This document shows positions 25,836-35,933 of a stretch of 64,000 nt of DNA, piece after piece. The notes below the pieces were generated by a model. The model saw nothing but the letters and a program-made list of their open reading frames with translations. It made no database searches and had not been told where the DNA came from. Location: contig JADJMO010000009.1 in assembly GCA_016709545.1 (NCBI GenBank), forward strand, positions 1-64,000. The letters run 5' to 3'. Position 1 is the first letter of the stretch; each line of letters begins with the position of its first letter. The position numbers and the translations under genes were made by a program. Source of the DNA: Myxococcales bacterium (lineage in GTDB: Bacteria > Myxococcota_A > Polyangia > Polyangiales > JADJMO01).

Positions 25836-27778
25836 TCAGTGGACGAACTTGTCGCCGCCCCACGTGTAGGTGACGTCCTTGCCCCAGGGGAGCACCAGCG
25901 GCTCGATCCCCGTGTCCGCCTCCTTCCCGAACGGCCAGGTCTTCTCGGTCCACCCCTTGGCCGTGCCGCGCATCAGCCCGATCTGCCCGGGAGTACCAGG
26001 CTTGGCCGTCACGATGCGCAGCTGCGCCTCCACGCGCGAGCTCTCCATCGCGCGCGCCGTCTCGACCGTCAGCACCGGCGACAGCGCGAGCCCGTGCCCT
26101 TGGGCGCCGGCGAGTAGATGGTCATCACCTCGCGCAGGACCTCCTTGTCGCCGCCCGGTCCGGTGAGCTTCGCGCGCACGATCCCTCGCACGATCACCTC
26201 GTCGCGGCCGTCGCCGGTGAGATCCTTGGCGACGACCTCCATCACGTCCTTGTCGCTCGCGAAGCGCGCCATCGAGACCACGAAGTACCCGCCGTCGCCC
26301 GTCGCGATCACGAGGTCCTTGCCGAACACCGCGGCCCGGCCCTTCTTGCCGATCACGAGCACCGCGTCGGCCTCGACCCGCGGCGCGGTCCCCTTCGGCA
26401 GGCCCTTCTCCTTGCGGTACTGGTCGAGCGCCATCGTCACGAGCTCGCTCGTGGCGAGGGGCTTCGGCGCCGTGGGCTCCGCGGGCTTGTTCACCACCAC
26501 CGGCGGCAGGTCCGTGGGCTTCTGCGCGGTCTCCTTGTCCTTGGTGAACAGCGCGCCGTTCCAGGCGAACGTGCGCTCCTTCACCGCGCCCCACGGGAAC
26601 AAGATGGGGTCGACGTCGACCGAGATCGGCTCCTTGTAGCTCGCGACGTCCCAGCCCTTCGGCGGCTGGTAGCTCACCGTCGCGGTGGGCTTCTTGGCGG
26701 TGCCGCCGAAGGTGACGACGTCGGTGAGCGCGTTGCTCCCCGAGCTCACCAGCGTCTCGTGGCCGAAGATGCGCGCCGGGGTCTCGGCGTTCTTCACGCC
26801 GTTCATCGTGTAGACCGAGAGGGACTCGCGCGTGGTCGCGCCCGCCTTGACCCGCGTGGTGATCAGGAGCTCGGCGTGACCGTCCTGGTTGACGTCGCGC
26901 GCGTCGACCGCGCTCGGGTCGCCGAGCAGCTCGAACAGGATCCACTGCTTGCCCTCCTTGTAGGTGGGCCCGAGCACGAAGACGTAGTGACCGGCGAAGA
27001 TCGCGCGCTCGGACAGCGCGTCGCCGAGGAGGTCGGTCGTGACGTCCCAGGTCACGTCCTTCCACGAGAGCTTCTTGCTCGCGAGCCCCGTCGCGAGCGA
27101 CTGCTCGGGCTCGGTCGGGAGCCACCCGAGGGAGAGCGGCGACTCCACCGATCCGGGGCCGGTCGCCTTGATCGCCCGCAGCGTGGTGCCGTCGCCCTCG
27201 TACACCCGGACCGCGCCGCGGAGGCCGACGCGCACCTTCTTCGCCTCGGGGAACGCGCTCCAGGGGACGAACGCCTCGACGCCGTACCCCGGACCCGCCT
27301 TGCGGGGCGCCTCGACGATCTGGGCGCCGTCGATCGTCTTGCCCGCCCCGGGCCCGGCCCGGAACTTCACCGCGCCCGCGCTCGATCCGGGCACCCCGGC
27401 GTACGCGCCGACCTCGTAGGTCACGAAGTCGGTCGCTGCGCCCTTGCCGACGCCGCCCTTCGGGAAGGCGACGATCAGGGACACGCAGTCCTCGTTGGGG
27501 CCGAAATTCGCGGTCCGACCGATGGCGCCGCTCTTGACCACCTCGGCGCCGAACCAGATCCCCTTGTCGTCGTAGCCCGCGACCACCGTGGCCGTGGCCT
27601 TGCCGGCCTTGACCACCTCGCTGGCCGGCGTGGTGCCCGGCCACTCCTTGACCAGGCCGTCGATCTTGATCGCGTTCGGGGCGAGGTGATCGAGGATCAA
27701 GTCCGCCCGGGCCGCCCCGGCCGAGGCGAGGGCAGCGAGGGCGGAACCGAGGGCGACGGAGGTCCGGAGCGCGCGCAT
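25836..27778 (-). CDS. Large secreted protein with CBM9-like N-terminal domain, frame break
   Basis: About 647 aa if a single indel near 26100 is corrected; there the frame shifts between IYSPAPKG and GLALSPVLTVETARAMESS, leaving an otherwise continuous protein. It starts MRALRTSVALGSALAALASAGAARA, a cleavable signal peptide. NAIKIDGLVKEWP and the following strands up to about residue 190 resemble the CBM9/DOMON-like sandwich found in secreted carbohydrate- or haem-binding proteins. Asp-rich motifs such as DVNQDGHAEL and DLTGDGRDEV are FG-GAP-like calcium loops. Function is inferred as extracellular or periplasmic binding; substrate unknown. Confidence 0.7.
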
Positions 27779-27844
27779 GGAACTCCCATGGTAGCGCGCC
27801 TTTCGCTCTTCCCGCGCGGGGACCGAAGCGACTAAGGTCGCCTC

Positions 27845-28399
27845 GTGCACGTCGCCCCTCGCCTCCTCGACGGACCGCTGATCCTGCGTGCGGCGACCCG
27901 GCTCGATGCGCACCCGATCACCCGCATCCTCCGCGAGGGCGCCGACGACGGCCTCGTCACCCGCAGCGACGAGGTCGACGCGGGCGCCGTCTCGCGTCAG
28001 ATCGAGCTCGCGCGCGCCGCGGCCAACAGCCTCTACGTCGTCGCGGCCCTCCCTGGCGAGAACCCGCTCCAGCCCGACGACGACGAGGTGGTCGGCCTCC
28101 TCCTGCTCGAGGGCGCGCCGCTCCACCGCCTGCACGACGTCGCGCGCCTCACCATGGCCGTCGCGAGCGCGCACCGCAACAAGAACATCGGCCGGCGCAT
28201 GATGCAGTACGCGATGGAGGTGGCCGACGCCTCGGGCCGCATCCGCAAGATCGAGCTGCTCACCCGCGCCAACAACGCGACCGCGATCCACCTCTACACG
28301 AGCCTCGGCTTCGCGGTGGAGGGTCGCCTGGCCGCGCGCCTCCGCCTCGACGACGGGTCGTTCCTCGACGACGTCTGCATGGCGCGCTTCAAGCCATGA
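27845..28399 (+). CDS. GNAT family N-acetyltransferase
   Basis: 184 aa from a GTG start. The acetyl-CoA binding motif A is LTMAVASAHRNKNIGRRMMQYAME, with IELLTRANNATAIHLYTSLGFAVEGRL as the conserved second half. The substrate (an amino group on a protein or small molecule) is unknown. It starts an operon: its stop overlaps the next start (ATGA at 28396), and 66 nt separate it from the divergent secreted-protein gene. Confidence 0.87.
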   Translation: MHVAPRLLDGPLILRAATRLDAHPITRILREGADDGLVTRSDEVDAGAVSRQIELARAAANSLYVVAALPGENPLQPDDDEVVGLLLLEGAPLHRLHDVARLTMAVASAHRNKNIGRRMMQYAMEVADASGRIRKIELLTRANNATAIHLYTSLGFAVEGRLAARLRLDDGSFLDDVCMARFKP

Positions 28400-28908
28400 G
28401 AGCGCGCGCCCTCGCCTTCGTCGCCACCGCCGTCGTCGGCGGCGCCCTCCTCACCGCGCAGGCCGGCAACAACGCCGGCGGCGAGGCCCGGAGCGGGCTC
28501 GCGAGCGCCTCGGCGCGCAAGGCCGCCCCGAGCAACGCCGTCGTCGTGGTCGACGTCGACAAGGCGATCGCCCAGGCCTCGCAGCTCCTCGACCGCGCGG
28601 ACAAGCTGCGCCAGCTCGGCGACCTCGCCCGCGCCGATCTCGCCGAGGAGGCCGCGCTCGAGTGGGCCCACGCCGCGCACGCCGCGCTCGACGCGCACGA
28701 GATCGCGCTCGACGCCGACCACCTCGGCGAGGCCGCCGACGTCGCGCAGAAGAAGGCCGACAAGGCGCGCACCGCGCTCGACGCCGCCATCGAGCGCCGC
28801 GCCACGCTGGCCGCCGAGCTCGCCAAGCTCGACGCCGAGGCCACCGAGAAGGCGATGGAGTCCCTCAGTCAGAAGCCGAAGGGCAAGCCAGGCAAAGGGG
28901 GCAAATGA
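28396..28908 (+). CDS. Secreted or membrane-tethered coiled-coil protein
   Basis: 170 aa. MRARALAFVATAVVGGALLTAQA is a signal or uncleaved anchor. The rest is a long Ala/Glu/Lys-rich helix (LRQLGDLARADLAEEAALEWAH to AELAKLDAEATEKAMESL) ending in a Lys/Gly tail. It resembles the coiled-coil spacers of periplasmic proteins that bridge envelope layers. It overlaps both neighbours by 4 nt (ATGA), so translation is coupled with the GNAT and the OmpA-like lipoprotein. Confidence 0.7.
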   Translation: MRARALAFVATAVVGGALLTAQAGNNAGGEARSGLASASARKAAPSNAVVVVDVDKAIAQASQLLDRADKLRQLGDLARADLAEEAALEWAHAAHAALDAHEIALDADHLGEAADVAQKKADKARTALDAAIERRATLAAELAKLDAEATEKAMESLSQKPKGKPGKGGK

Positions 28909-30002
28909 GGCGCCCGCTGCTGCTCGCCCTCGCGCTGCTGGTCGCCTCGTGCGGCAGGCCGGTGCGGCCGATGGTGCTCGGTCAGCTCGACGCGCTGCGC
29001 GCCGAGCCCGCCGTCGCCGCGAGCAAGTCCGGGAGCCCCGCCCTCTACGCGCACGCCGAGTCCCTGCGGCTCGCCGCCGAGCGCGCCTTCGAGGCGGGGG
29101 ACCCGGCCACCGCCGATCTGCTCGGGGCGCGCGCCGAGGCCGCGTACCAGCGCGCCGCGGCCATGACGAGGCGCACCGTCGCCGTCCTCCGCAAGGACAA
29201 GGAGGGCGCGCGGCTCGACGAGGCCAAGGGGCGGCTCGAGGCCGACGACAAGGCGCGACTCGACGCCGAGATCGAGGCCGACAAGCTCGGCGCGGCGATC
29301 GCCGTGCGCAAGGAGGCGCTCGCGCCGCTGTCGAGCGGGCCCACCACACCCGCGCGCGAGGCGGCGCGCTGGCAGGTCACCCGCGAGAACGTCGCGACCG
29401 CCGATGCGCTGTGCGAAGGCGCGTCCCTCCTCGCCCCCAAGGCCAAGGGCCTCGCGGACGCCCAGAAGCTCCTCTCCGAGGTGAAGGCCAAGGTCGAGAA
29501 GGGCGGCAAGGACTCGCCGCTCGACGCGTCCACCCGCGCGCGCGCCCTGTGCCTCAAGGCGCTGAGCGTCGCGCGCGACACGCTGGTGAAGAGCGGCGGC
29601 ACCGCAGGCGACGCGCTCGTGGCCGACCTCGAGAAGGCGGGTGTCATCGCGTCCCGGGACGAGCGTGGCATCGTCGTCACCCTCGCGCAGTCGCCCAAGC
29701 CGGCGTCGTTCGAGGGCGGCAAGCTCACGGCGCACGGCAAGGGCGTGCTCGACACGGTGGGCAAGCTGCTCGCGAAGCACCCCGCCTTCGCGGTGGTGGT
29801 CGTCGTGCACGCGGCGCCCGGCGCGCTCGACGCGACCCGCGACAAGGCGCGCGGCGACGCGGCCAAGGCGGATCTGCTCGCGGTGGGCGTCGATCCCACG
29901 CGCGTCTCCGCGCTTGCCGTCGGGGCGGCCCAGGGCATCGTCGACGACCCGAAGCGCAAGGCCGAGAACGAGCGCGTCGAGATCGTCCTCGTCGTGCCCT
30001 GA
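28905..30002 (+). CDS. OmpA-like lipoprotein
   Basis: 365 aa. MRRPLLLALALLVASC is a lipoprotein signal (Cys16). A long helical middle part (Ala/Glu/Lys-rich) is followed by a C-terminal OmpA-type peptidoglycan-binding domain, recognisable in FEGGKLTAHGKGVLDTVGKL, then LAKHPAFAVVVVVHA and the final KRKAENERVEIVLVV. The usual D/R pair of the domain is less clear. It probably anchors the outer membrane or a complex to peptidoglycan. It is embedded in the overlapping operon with the coiled-coil protein and the ArsA pair. Confidence 0.8.
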   Translation: MRRPLLLALALLVASCGRPVRPMVLGQLDALRAEPAVAASKSGSPALYAHAESLRLAAERAFEAGDPATADLLGARAEAAYQRAAAMTRRTVAVLRKDKEGARLDEAKGRLEADDKARLDAEIEADKLGAAIAVRKEALAPLSSGPTTPAREAARWQVTRENVATADALCEGASLLAPKAKGLADAQKLLSEVKAKVEKGGKDSPLDASTRARALCLKALSVARDTLVKSGGTAGDALVADLEKAGVIASRDERGIVVTLAQSPKPASFEGGKLTAHGKGVLDTVGKLLAKHPAFAVVVVVHAAPGALDATRDKARGDAAKADLLAVGVDPTRVSALAVGAAQGIVDDPKRKAENERVEIVLVVP

Positions 30003-30005
30003 CCC

Positions 30006-30926
30006 GTGCTCGATCGGCTGCCTCGCATCACCTTCGTGCTCGGCAAGGGCGGCGTCGGGCGCAGCTCGGTCGCCGCGGCGCTCGGCGCGACGCGGGCGGC
30101 GCGCGGCGAGCGGGTGCTCGTGCTCGAGTGGACGGTCGCCGAGCCGATCGCGCCGTGGTTCGGGCTGCCTCCGGCGGGCGTCGTACCAATCGAGATCGCC
30201 GAGAACCTCTTCGTCGCGAACTACGAGCTCCGCTGGGCGCTGGAAGCCTATTTCGTCGACCACCTGAAGCTCCGCCGGTTCCACCGCCACGTCGTCGACG
30301 GGCCGCCCATGCGGCGCCTCATCGAGGCCGCGCCAGGGATCGCCGAGCTCCTGTTCCTCGGCCAGCTGTGGTGGCTCTCGACGCTCGCGGCCGAGGAGGC
30401 CGACCTGCGCTTCGACCGGATCGTCGTGGACGCGCCCGCCACCGGTCACGGCGCCTCGATCCTGAAGCTGCCGTCGACGCTCGCGAGCCTCGGCGCGACG
30501 GGGCTGCTCGCGCTCGAGGCGGGCCGCGTGCACGAGATGATGGCCGACCCGGCGTGGACGGGCGCGGTGGTCGTGACGCTGCCCGAGGAGCTCGCCGTCG
30601 AGGAGACCCTCGCGCTGGTCCCACAGGTGACCCACGACCTCGGGCGCCCGCCGCTCGCCGTGATCGTGAACCGCAGCGTGGCCGACCTCGGCGCGCAGGA
30701 TCCGGGGCCCGACCTCGAGGCGCTCGCCGCGCGGCTGTCGCCCCCCGCGCGCGACGCGCTCGCCACGATCCTGGTCGATCTGCGCGCCCGCGCCCGCCGC
30801 GAACAGGAGCTGCGGGCGAAGCTCGGGGGCCCGATCCTCGCGCTCGAGGATCTGCTCGTGGGCGGCCCGATCACGCCGCGCGAGGTGGTGCGCACGCTCG
30901 CGGCCCACCTCCGGGGCGCGCCGTGA
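30006..30926 (+). CDS. ArsA/Get3-like ATPase, divergent P-loop
   Basis: 306 aa, GTG start. The deviant P-loop is GKGGVGRSS near residue 13, where the usual Lys-Thr of GKTT is replaced by Arg-Ser. A signature Asp follows in RIVVDAPATGH. ArsA-like ATPases pump or deliver membrane-protein or arsenite cargo as dimers of ATPase domains. Here two separate genes, this one and the next, overlap by 4 nt (GTGA) and so probably form a heterodimer, one subunit with a canonical P-loop and this one probably regulatory or weakly active. Confidence 0.85.
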   Translation: MLDRLPRITFVLGKGGVGRSSVAAALGATRAARGERVLVLEWTVAEPIAPWFGLPPAGVVPIEIAENLFVANYELRWALEAYFVDHLKLRRFHRHVVDGPPMRRLIEAAPGIAELLFLGQLWWLSTLAAEEADLRFDRIVVDAPATGHGASILKLPSTLASLGATGLLALEAGRVHEMMADPAWTGAVVVTLPEELAVEETLALVPQVTHDLGRPPLAVIVNRSVADLGAQDPGPDLEALAARLSPPARDALATILVDLRARARREQELRAKLGGPILALEDLLVGGPITPREVVRTLAAHLRGAP

Positions 30927-31975
30927 GCCCGCGTCTCCACGTGCTCCTCGGGGCCGGCGGCGTCGGCAAGACCACCCTGGCCGCGGGCTACGCGCTCGCG
31001 CTCGCGGGGCAAGGTCGGCGGGTGGGGCTGCTCGGGATCGATCCGGCGCGACGCCTCGGGACCGCGCTCGGCCTCGCGCTCGACGACGAAGCGCGGCCCG
31101 TGCCCGACGCCGGCGACCTCTCCGCGGCGGTGCTCGCGCCCGCGCAGTGCCTGCCGCGCTGGGCCGCGGAGGTCGCGCCGCCCGAGGTCGCGCGACGCCT
31201 CGCGACCAACGCCTTCTTCGTCGCGCTGGCCGAGCGGCTCGCGACCGCCAACGACGTGTTCGCGGCGATCCGCCTCGCCGAGTGGATGGAGCGGGATCCG
31301 ACGCTCGACGACCTCGTCGTCGACACGGCACCCGGAGAGAACGCCATCGAGTTCCTGCGCCGCCCCGAGGCGCTCTCCGCGTTCCTCGAGGGGCCGCTCG
31401 TCGCCGGCCTGCGGCGGTTCGCGCGGGCCGAGCGCCATGGCCTCGCGGGGCAGGTGCTGCACCGGGCCGCCGAGCGCGCGCTCTCGGGCCTCGGGCGGAT
31501 CGGCGGGAGCACGATGCTGCTCGAGCTGGCCGATTTCCTGGCGCTCGCCGAGGACATGCTCGAGCGGATGGCCGAGCGCCTGGGCGCCGCCCGCGCCGCG
31601 ATGGCCGCGCCCTCGACGGAGATCCTGCTCGTGGCCGCGCTGCGCGACGACGCCGCGGACACCGCGCGCGCGATCGCGGCCGCCCTCGCGCCGCTCGGGT
31701 TCCGGCCGGGCGCGACGGTCATCAACCGCGCCCTCGATCCGGCGCTCGGCGAGGAGCTCGCCGGCAGCGACCTCGCGCCCCTCTCTCCGCGGTCGCGCGC
31801 CATCGTCCGCTACGCGCGCGCCGAGGCGAGCCTGCAGGCGCGCGTCGTGGCGGAGCTCTCGGCGCTGGCTCCCCGCTCGGTGCTGTTGCCGGCCGCGCGC
31901 AGCCTCGAGGGCGACGTTCGCCGGTCGGGGCTGCTCGACCTCGGCGAGCGCCTGCACCACCAGCTCTCAGCGTGA
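30923..31975 (+). CDS. ArsA/Get3-like ATPase, canonical P-loop
   Basis: 350 aa, GTG start at 30923 overlapping the previous stop. Near the N-terminus the P-loop GAGGVGKTTLAAGYALALA is complete; GIDPARRLGTALGL is the switch I type region and LVVDTAPGENAIEFL the Walker B/switch II with its Asp. The C-terminal 100 residues are helical. It probably dimerises with the upstream divergent paralogue. No ArsB or ArsR is present, so arsenic resistance is unlikely; a role with the OmpA-like envelope protein in the same operon is more plausible. The last 9 nt overlap the end of the menA-like gene on the other strand. Confidence 0.9.
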   Translation: MSPRLHVLLGAGGVGKTTLAAGYALALAGQGRRVGLLGIDPARRLGTALGLALDDEARPVPDAGDLSAAVLAPAQCLPRWAAEVAPPEVARRLATNAFFVALAERLATANDVFAAIRLAEWMERDPTLDDLVVDTAPGENAIEFLRRPEALSAFLEGPLVAGLRRFARAERHGLAGQVLHRAAERALSGLGRIGGSTMLLELADFLALAEDMLERMAERLGAARAAMAAPSTEILLVAALRDDAADTARAIAAALAPLGFRPGATVINRALDPALGEELAGSDLAPLSPRSRAIVRYARAEASLQARVVAELSALAPRSVLLPAARSLEGDVRRSGLLDLGERLHHQLSA

Positions 31976-32896
31976 CAGCCCGAACGCGAACAGCAGCGAG
32001 AAGATCAACACCACCCTGCCCGCCGCGGGCGTGAGCGGGATCATCTCGGCGTGGGTCTCCGACCGCCACACGCGCGCGGCGACCGACAGCGCGAGCGGCA
32101 GGGTCGCGCACGGCAGGAGCACGAACGGCCCGAAGCCCGCCCGCAGCCAGAACCAGACGGGCACCGTGTACGCGAACAACATGAGCGCCGTGTACTCGAC
32201 GCGGCTCCACCGCGGTCCGATGATCACCGCGAGGGTGCGCTCGCCCTTGTTGCGGTCGTATTCGAGGTCGCGGATGTTGTCGATCACGAGGATGCACGTG
32301 GTGAGCGCGGCGACGGGGAGCCCCGCGACGATCGCGCGCAGCGGCACGGTGCCCGGCGGGAACCACAGGGGAAAGCCGCCGAGGCGCGCGGCGGCCTGCA
32401 CGTAGTAGGTGGCGCCGACCGAGACGAGGCCGAAGAACACGAAGAACAGCGGGTCGCCGAGGCCGTGGTCGCCGAGCGGGAACGGTCCGGCGGAGTACGA
32501 GAGCGCGCCCGCGATCGACGCGAGCCCCACGTAGAGCACCGGCAGCCCGGCGACGCCGATCAGGTAAGAGCCCCGCGAGCACCGCCACGCCGAAGGTGGC
32601 GAAGATCGCGCGCCGCAGCTCGGCGAGGGTGATGACGCCGGTGTTCACCGCCTCGACGAACTGCGCGTGCTCCTCGTCGTCGGGGTGGCGCGAGAGGTTG
32701 TAGTAGTTGTCGGTGAAGACGCCGCCGAGCTGCACGAGCCAGCCCGCCAGGAGGGCGAGGAGCGCGGGGCCCACGGCGAGCACGCGGTCGTGCGCGGCGA
32801 GGCCCATCGCGACGGCCACCGGCGCCGCCGCGGTCGGGAGCGTGTGCGCCGGGTAGAGCAGCATCTCGACCCACACCTGCTTGCGGGTGACGGCCA
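31967..32896 (-). CDS. menA: UbiA-family prenyltransferase, menA-like, one frame break
   Basis: About 309 aa when a single extra T near 32566 is removed; the two halves otherwise match one UbiA membrane protein. The first half has MAVTRKQVWVEMLLYPAHTLP and the first Asp-rich motif GGVFTDNYYNL; the second half has the second motif DNIRDLEYDRNKGERTLAV, typical of 1,4-dihydroxy-2-naphthoate prenyltransferase (menaquinone biosynthesis). About eight to nine hydrophobic segments are visible. No other menaquinone gene is nearby. A related UbiA enzyme (ubiquinone or haem branch) is the alternative. Confidence 0.8.
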
Positions 32897-32947
32897 TGGA
32901 CGCCACCGTAGTACGGGGGAATCGCCGCGGGGCGATTCGCTCGACGG

Positions 32948-34945
32948 TCAGCGCGCGACGAGGTCCGCGAGCCACGGAACGTCGACGGGCGTCGCCGTGA
33001 TCGTCTTGCCGGCCTTCTCCTTCGTGATCTTCTGCCACCACTCCTCGTCCGACAGCCGCGCGAAGTTGCTCGTGACGACCTCGTCGTAGGACGACACGAA
33101 ACCGCGATATTCGCGCGGCGTGCAGGTGGCCCCGGAGCTCCCCGAGAGCGTGACGCTGAAGAGGCGCGGCCGGCCGGTGGCCACGTGCAGCACCTTGCCG
33201 ACGGGGTTGCCGACCTCGTCGGTGGGCTGGGTGTGGACGTCCGCGATCGTCGGCTTGGCGTGGAGGGCGCCGTCGCGGTGGTAGTGCAGGTCGGCGTACC
33301 ACCCGTGCGCCTCGAGCACCGTCGCACAGCCGCCGTGGCGGCCGTCGATCGAGACCATGTGGTTCATGAAGTCGAGCTGCGCCGAGGTGAGCGCCTCTCC
33401 CCGCCGCTCCTGCTCGGCGATCTCGCGCAGCTTCGTCGACACCTCCCGGAGGTGGGTGAAATAGGCCCGCACCTTCTTGGCCGCGTCGGGCGCCAGCGGG
33501 AGCAGGTCGACGAGGCCGACCCCTTTGTCCCCGAGCCGCGCCATCGCGGCGTAGAACGCCGGGTACGGGTCGACGTAGGCGTCCGGGTACTCGCACGCCG
33601 CCATCGCCGTGAACGACTGCTTCGCGTAGAGCAGGTTGTCGTGACGCAGCTCGGCCCACGACGCCAGCTGCGCGTTCAGGAGGCGCCGCGACCACGCGTC
33701 CGACTGCATCGGGGCCGGCAGCACCTTGTCGGCCTCGGCGCTCGGCGAGAGCTCGCGGATCGCCGAGAGCCACAGGTGGTAGACGCTCGTTTGCCAGAGG
33801 TCGGGGCCGAACCCGGCGCCCTCCTTCGCGATGCCCTCGAGGGCCGCCGCGTACTCCGGGTTCTTCTCGAGCTCGGGGCCGAGCAGCCTCCTGGCCGCGG
33901 GGTTGCCGAACACCGCCCAGCCGACGTCGAGCGGGTTCGGCATCATGCGGTACGACTTCAGCGCGCCGTAGGTCACCGCCGAGAACACGTGGCTGTCGAA
34001 CACGTAGCGCTGGCCGAGCGGCAGGAACGAGAGCTCCTTCACTCGAGGGTGCAGCAGCTGGCTGCCGATCTTCTGGTTGGCCTCGACCTCGAACGCCTTG
34101 CCGATCGCGTCGTCGCCGGCGGTCGGAGAGAGCCCCTTGTGGGCGCGGTCGAACCCCGGGAGCGACATGGAGTCGGGCGGGCCGACGAGCACGCGCGTGG
34201 CGTCGTCGATCGCGCGCCAGGCCTTCTCGGCGCGCGGGGTGACCGCGGCGCGGAGCAGCTTCACGCCCTCGAACGCGCGCTTGTTCACGACCCACGCCTC
34301 GCCCTTCGGGTCCTTCTGCGCGAAGCGCAGCTCGGTGCGACCGAGCCACATGGAAGCGCGGAAGTAGCGCTGCAGCTCCGGCGACTGCGTGTAGTGCCCG
34401 CGCGGCTTCAGCATCGAGAGGTCGACGAGCAGCTTGTCGCCGAACAGCGGGAGCTCGGCCATGCCGGCGGCCGCCTCCGCGTGCTTGACCAGCGCGTCGG
34501 CGGCCTTGGTCGTGGGCTTGCCGGTCAGGAGGCCGAAGGCCACGTCGAGGTAGAGCGCGACGTCGGCCCGCGTCTCCGGCGTGGCGCTGGACTTCGCGAC
34601 GGCGCCGCGCAGCTCCTCGAGCATCACCGTCAGCTCGGGGGCAAGGGCCGCCTTCTCGAGCTGGAGCAGGATGTCGTCGTACGAGGCGTGCCAGGCGTGC
34701 AGGAGGGCGTCGGCGGTGAAGTACACGGGGTGGTGCGACCGGAACACGCTCGTGTACCCGACGTGGAAGCTCGCCACCTCCTCGGTCGAGAGGACGAACC
34801 CGTTCTTCGCGGAGAGCTCGGCCTCGGCCGCCGTGAGCTTGCGCGCGCCGGTGTCGAGCACCTGCGGCGGCAGCTTGGCGTTGCCCGAGGTGCGGGTGCA
34901 GCCGACGACCAGCGTGGCCAAGAGGAGGGCGTGGGCGGAGCGCAT
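32948..34945 (-). CDS. DUF3160 lipoprotein
   Basis: 665 aa, starting MRSAHALLLATLVVGC (lipoprotein signal). The sequence AELSAKNGFVLSTEEVASFHVGYTSVF, then HHPVYFTADALLHAWHASYDD, and the later CTPREYRGFVSSYDEV fit the DUF3160 family, whose members are mostly helical secreted proteins of unknown function, often in myxobacteria and planctomycetes. Its start is 94 nt from the divergent 35039 lipoprotein, so the two could share a control region. Confidence 0.85.
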   Translation of the reverse strand: MRSAHALLLATLVVGCTRTSGNAKLPPQVLDTGARKLTAAEAELSAKNGFVLSTEEVASFHVGYTSVFRSHHPVYFTADALLHAWHASYDDILLQLEKAALAPELTVMLEELRGAVAKSSATPETRADVALYLDVAFGLLTGKPTTKAADALVKHAEAAAGMAELPLFGDKLLVDLSMLKPRGHYTQSPELQRYFRASMWLGRTELRFAQKDPKGEAWVVNKRAFEGVKLLRAAVTPRAEKAWRAIDDATRVLVGPPDSMSLPGFDRAHKGLSPTAGDDAIGKAFEVEANQKIGSQLLHPRVKELSFLPLGQRYVFDSHVFSAVTYGALKSYRMMPNPLDVGWAVFGNPAARRLLGPELEKNPEYAAALEGIAKEGAGFGPDLWQTSVYHLWLSAIRELSPSAEADKVLPAPMQSDAWSRRLLNAQLASWAELRHDNLLYAKQSFTAMAACEYPDAYVDPYPAFYAAMARLGDKGVGLVDLLPLAPDAAKKVRAYFTHLREVSTKLREIAEQERRGEALTSAQLDFMNHMVSIDGRHGGCATVLEAHGWYADLHYHRDGALHAKPTIADVHTQPTDEVGNPVGKVLHVATGRPRLFSVTLSGSSGATCTPREYRGFVSSYDEVVTSNFARLSDEEWWQKITKEKAGKTITATPVDVPWLADLVAR

Positions 34946-35038
34946 GGGGTCCTACGATGCCCGAGCGCACGGCGTGTTGGGAGCTGGCTGTCCACGACGG
35001 ACGGCGTCGCGACGCGTCGGGTGGTACGCTGTCGCCCC

Positions 35039-35929
35039 ATGCGGTCCCTGGCTGTCTTCCTTCTGCTCGCCTTCGCCACCGGTTGCTCCGCAGGAGGCGA
35101 CAAGGGCGACACGCCCGCCCTCGGTGACACGGGCACCAAGGCCGATGGCCTCGTCGCCGACGTCGTCGAGGACACCGGCGCGATCGATCTCGACGGCTCG
35201 CTCGACCTCGACGGCGCGCTGGACGGCACCACGACCACCCCGCCCCCGGCGGAGGTCTACGCGCACTCCGCGGACACGCTCTACAAGCTCGACCCGGACA
35301 CCAAGGCCGTCACGGTCATCGGCCCCTTCAAGGGCTGCTCCAGCGTCGTCGACATCGCGCTCGACGAGAAATCGAACCTCTACGCGTCGGCCGGCGGCAT
35401 CTACAAGGTCGACAAGAAGACCGCCGTCTGCACGAGCGTCGGCGGCGGCTCCTTCGCGGGCAACTCGCTCTCCTTCGTGCCGGTCGGCGTGCTCGATCCC
35501 ATCAAGGAGGTGATGGTCACCTACAGCGGCAGCCAGTACATGCGCGTCGACATCGACACCGGCGTCACGACGAACCTGGGCACCCTCGCCGGCGGCTACG
35601 GATCGAGCGGCGACATCGTCAGCGTCAAGGGCGGCGGGAGCTACCTCTCCGCGTACGGCCCGTCGTGCAGCGACTGTTTGCTCGAGGTGAACCCCAAGAC
35701 GGGCGCGCTGATCAAGAACTGGGGCTCGCTCGGGACGGGCGGCGTCTACGGCCTCGCGTTCTGGGCTGGGAGCATCTACGCGTTCGACAGCGGGGGCCGC
35801 ATCTTCGAGGTCACCTTCGGCGCGAGCTCGATCACGACCAAGGAGATCCCGATCAAGTCCAAGCCGTCGGGGCTCTCGTTCTGGGGCGCCGGGTCGACCA
35901 CCGCGGCGCCCACCAAGCCCGTGAAGTGA
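35039..35929 (+). CDS. Predicted lipoprotein, beta-propeller-like
   Basis: 296 aa. MRSLAVFLLLAFATGCSAGG is a lipoprotein signal, followed by an Asp/Gly/Thr linker of about 60 residues. The rest has repeats of the type ADTLYKLDPDTKAVTVIGPFKG and GGIYKVDKKTAVC and LLEVNPKTGALIKNWGSLG, typical of multi-bladed beta-propellers. The Cys at CSSVVD, VCTSV and SCSDCLL may form disulfides. Function unknown, probably surface-exposed. Confidence 0.78.
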   Translation: MRSLAVFLLLAFATGCSAGGDKGDTPALGDTGTKADGLVADVVEDTGAIDLDGSLDLDGALDGTTTTPPPAEVYAHSADTLYKLDPDTKAVTVIGPFKGCSSVVDIALDEKSNLYASAGGIYKVDKKTAVCTSVGGGSFAGNSLSFVPVGVLDPIKEVMVTYSGSQYMRVDIDTGVTTNLGTLAGGYGSSGDIVSVKGGGSYLSAYGPSCSDCLLEVNPKTGALIKNWGSLGTGGVYGLAFWAGSIYAFDSGGRIFEVTFGASSITTKEIPIKSKPSGLSFWGAGSTTAAPTKPVK

Positions 35930-35933
35930 CCGC

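Noticed and set aside
30006..31975. Arsenic resistance operon
   Set aside because: No ArsB, ArsC, ArsR or ArsD is present, and the neighbours are envelope proteins.
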